Positions 62,379 through 64,000 of a stretch of DNA of 64,000 nucleotides are shown here, piece by piece. Under the pieces are notes generated by a model, which saw only the letters and a list, made by a program, of their open reading frames with translations, was not told the origin of the DNA and made no database searches. The DNA is from Holacanthus passer (Eukaryota; Chordata; Actinopteri; Pomacanthidae): assembly GCA_025331565.1 (NCBI GenBank), contig JAFREQ010000015.1:4960001-5024000 (forward strand). The letters run 5' to 3'. The translations under genes were made by a program, and so were the position numbers. Within the stretch, counting starts at the first letter, position 1. Each line of letters starts with the position of its first letter.

Positions 62379-62763
62379 TTTGACTTCTCCAAATCGTCAG
62401 TCCATAAATTAGTCTCAACCGCTGTGGAGGTATGTTACTTCCAGACACCTGTGCTTGCGGCGGCAGAGTTTTCCTTTCCTTTCCTTACGTCATAGGTTAT
62501 TGGCGCGGTCGCGATCGGACAGCCTTATTGGCTACAAAGATGCAGATGGAAGGTTTGAATATTCATTCAAATTGTGGGCTACTCAGTAGCGACTTGTGAT
62601 TTTAAAAGTAGTGAAGTAGATTACATGGTGTAAATTGTACTTAAGTATGAGTAAAATTACACACTTGAAAGAAATACTCATAAAAGTACAAGTACCCAAA
62701 GAATCTTCTTAATTACAATAACGTGAGTATTTGTAATTCATTTCTTCCACCCCTGCACATACA

Positions 62764-64000
62764 GTGTCTACATATTCAGTGTGAATACTGGATCATATGC
62801 AGTGAAAAAGTGGCCACCGGTGCATCTCATTACTGAAAGATATATATTTATAATGTCAACCAAAAACCAACATTAATGTAACTTAAGGATGTAATCCTCT
62901 TTATGTCATTAATACCTGCAAATTCCCGGAAACATTACGGAGGACATAACCTCAGTATCATCAGTCGTAGCTACAGCTCTGAATACAACCTCAGTGGGAA
63001 TTATGTTCATGAAGTCTTTTTGTGCACCCTTCTACGTCTTAGTTATTGTGTCAGTAAAGTCAGTGGAAATCTGTCTAAGTGACATACTGTATTATACAGT
63101 ATATCCAGTAGATGGCAGCGCACACTTTAATGAACTGCACTTTGAGCATGTTGCAGCAGCACAGGCTTCTCACCTCACCCTCTATTCACTCAAATGACCA
63201 TCTCAAATGTGTTATATAACCACAAGGGTAAAGCACAAAATCTCAGTATGATTAAACCTCTGTCAGCACTGTTTGATTAATCTAAATCAAGTGTCAATAA
63301 TGAACCACTGTTGAAAATCTACTCCCAGGGCGTGAGACTAACTTGTTTAACAACTGCCCAACAAAGACTTTTTCAGAGAATCGCCAGACTTTCTTCTTTA
63401 AGTATGAAAAATGAACAAAAATAGCTTGGGGGTTTTATAAATTCCAGGAATGGCATCATCCTTTCGTGCCATTTTTCCTCACTACTATCTGTATCTTTTG
63501 TCTACAGGTGGATTTAATAAAAAGAACAAGAGAGCAAAGATCTCACAAGGCCCCTTTTCTCATTCTACTTCTTTAATCTTTTTAAGCTTTTTACAGGAAC
63601 GCTCTTGCACGATATCTCTGACATTTCTCACTATGATTAGAGCACAAATTACAGGTTTGTTGATTTACATCGAAGTTTGATTGCAGTGTGCAATATGTGA
63701 GTGATTAAAAGCTTCTGCAACCCTATCAAGTTCTCAAAGAGCCTGTCTCCATAATGCTGTGTGGATAATTAAAATTAGATGTTATTGCAATGATACTTCT
63801 TAATGCCACTGTAACTGAGCGAAGTGGAGATGCCTCAGACAAAAAAGCATAGGGGGAGAAATTGGATTCCAGCCCACTGGGTGTGTTTTCACTTCCTGCC
63901 AATGTACGCTTGAGTGTGTGCGCATATGTGTGTGTGTTTCTGTGCTCATGCCAGTGCCAGTTTGTAGGTGGGGCAGGAAGGATTAGACAAATAAAGGTGG
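62764..64000. other. unassigned region right of the hAT element
   Basis: No coding exon is supported. In human the gene after METAP1D is DLX1, so the dlx1/dlx2 pair probably lies beyond the window. TAATTAAAATTAGATG and nearby ATTGCAATG at 63767-63793 are homeodomain- and C/EBP-type words that may mark a regulatory element. Confidence 0.4.

Larger units (their letters stand above)
49156..62755 (-). mobile_element. 13.6-kb hAT (Tol2/Ac-type) element with foreign internal sequence
   Basis: The left end reads TAGAGATGGAAAGAGTACT and the right end, reverse complemented, CAGGGGTGGAAGAAATG. Both derive from the CAGNGGTGGAA ends of this family. Both subterminal regions carry many ACTCAAGTACAAGTA-like words, as Tol2-type elements do. 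The 8-base flanks, CACATGCA (49148-49155) and CACATACA (62756-62763), match at 7 of 8 positions. The transposase N-terminal exon (62175-62378) and C-terminal part (49385-49798) lie in the expected minus-strand order just inside the ends, but the catalytic core between them is not found. About 12.3 kb of unrelated sequence takes its place. The element cannot move on its own. It could instead be two independent remnants; the matching flanks and the complementary transposase parts argue for one. Confidence 0.7.

Overview
The window is nuclear DNA of a ray-finned fish, most likely an advanced (percomorph) teleost. The support is short-intron vertebrate genes with GT-AG splicing, an actinodin gene (a fin-fold protein family known from fish and absent from tetrapods), and teleost-type LINE/SINE tails and hAT elements. 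I cannot name the species. There are no rRNA genes, CRISPR arrays or bacterial operons.

The left 49 kb carries six protein genes. ap2m1 (+, 837-6463, 5' exon outside the window) encodes the AP-2 clathrin adaptor mu subunit. pcyt1a (-, 10066-14242, UTR exon near 17047-17410) encodes choline-phosphate cytidylyltransferase A. An actinodin-family secreted protein follows (+, 20439-22733). dync1i2 (+, 25941-31114) encodes the dynein-1 intermediate chain. slc25a12 (-, 33224-42913) encodes the mitochondrial aspartate/glutamate carrier. metap1d (+, 44748-48944) encodes mitochondrial methionine aminopeptidase. All exons were placed by hand on splice sites. The complete CDSs are whole numbers of codons: 370 aa for pcyt1a, 308 or 312 for the actinodin, 634 for dync1i2, 683 for slc25a12 and 338 for metap1d. 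These are mostly unrelated housekeeping genes. dync1i2-slc25a12-metap1d keeps a vertebrate linkage (human 2q31, next to DLX1/DLX2), while ap2m1 and pcyt1a are on human 3q.

The right end is very different. From 49156 to 62755 lies what looks like a single 13.6-kb hAT (Tol2/Ac-type) element. It has CAG-type inverted ends, a 7/8-matching target duplication, a BED-finger transposase exon just inside one end and the hAT dimerisation C-terminus just inside the other. The transposase core is missing. In its place is about 12 kb of foreign-looking sequence: two duplicated receptor-type transmembrane exons, a roughly 725-bp tandem repeat with CCAAT boxes and a short ORF ending at a splice donor, a long array of 11-15-nt microexon-like cassettes that encode variants of the pentapeptide VDLQT, a possible terminal exon, two minisatellites and a polypyrimidine tract. 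The VDLQT cassette array inside this element is the most unusual thing in the window.

Smaller points include two microexons in ap2m1 (one known type, one candidate), a CRE touching the slc25a12 start, paired CACGTGAC boxes at the metap1d start, nearly abutting 3' ends of dync1i2 and slc25a12, a degenerate tRNA-Lys, and a 45-bp perfect-stem hairpin.
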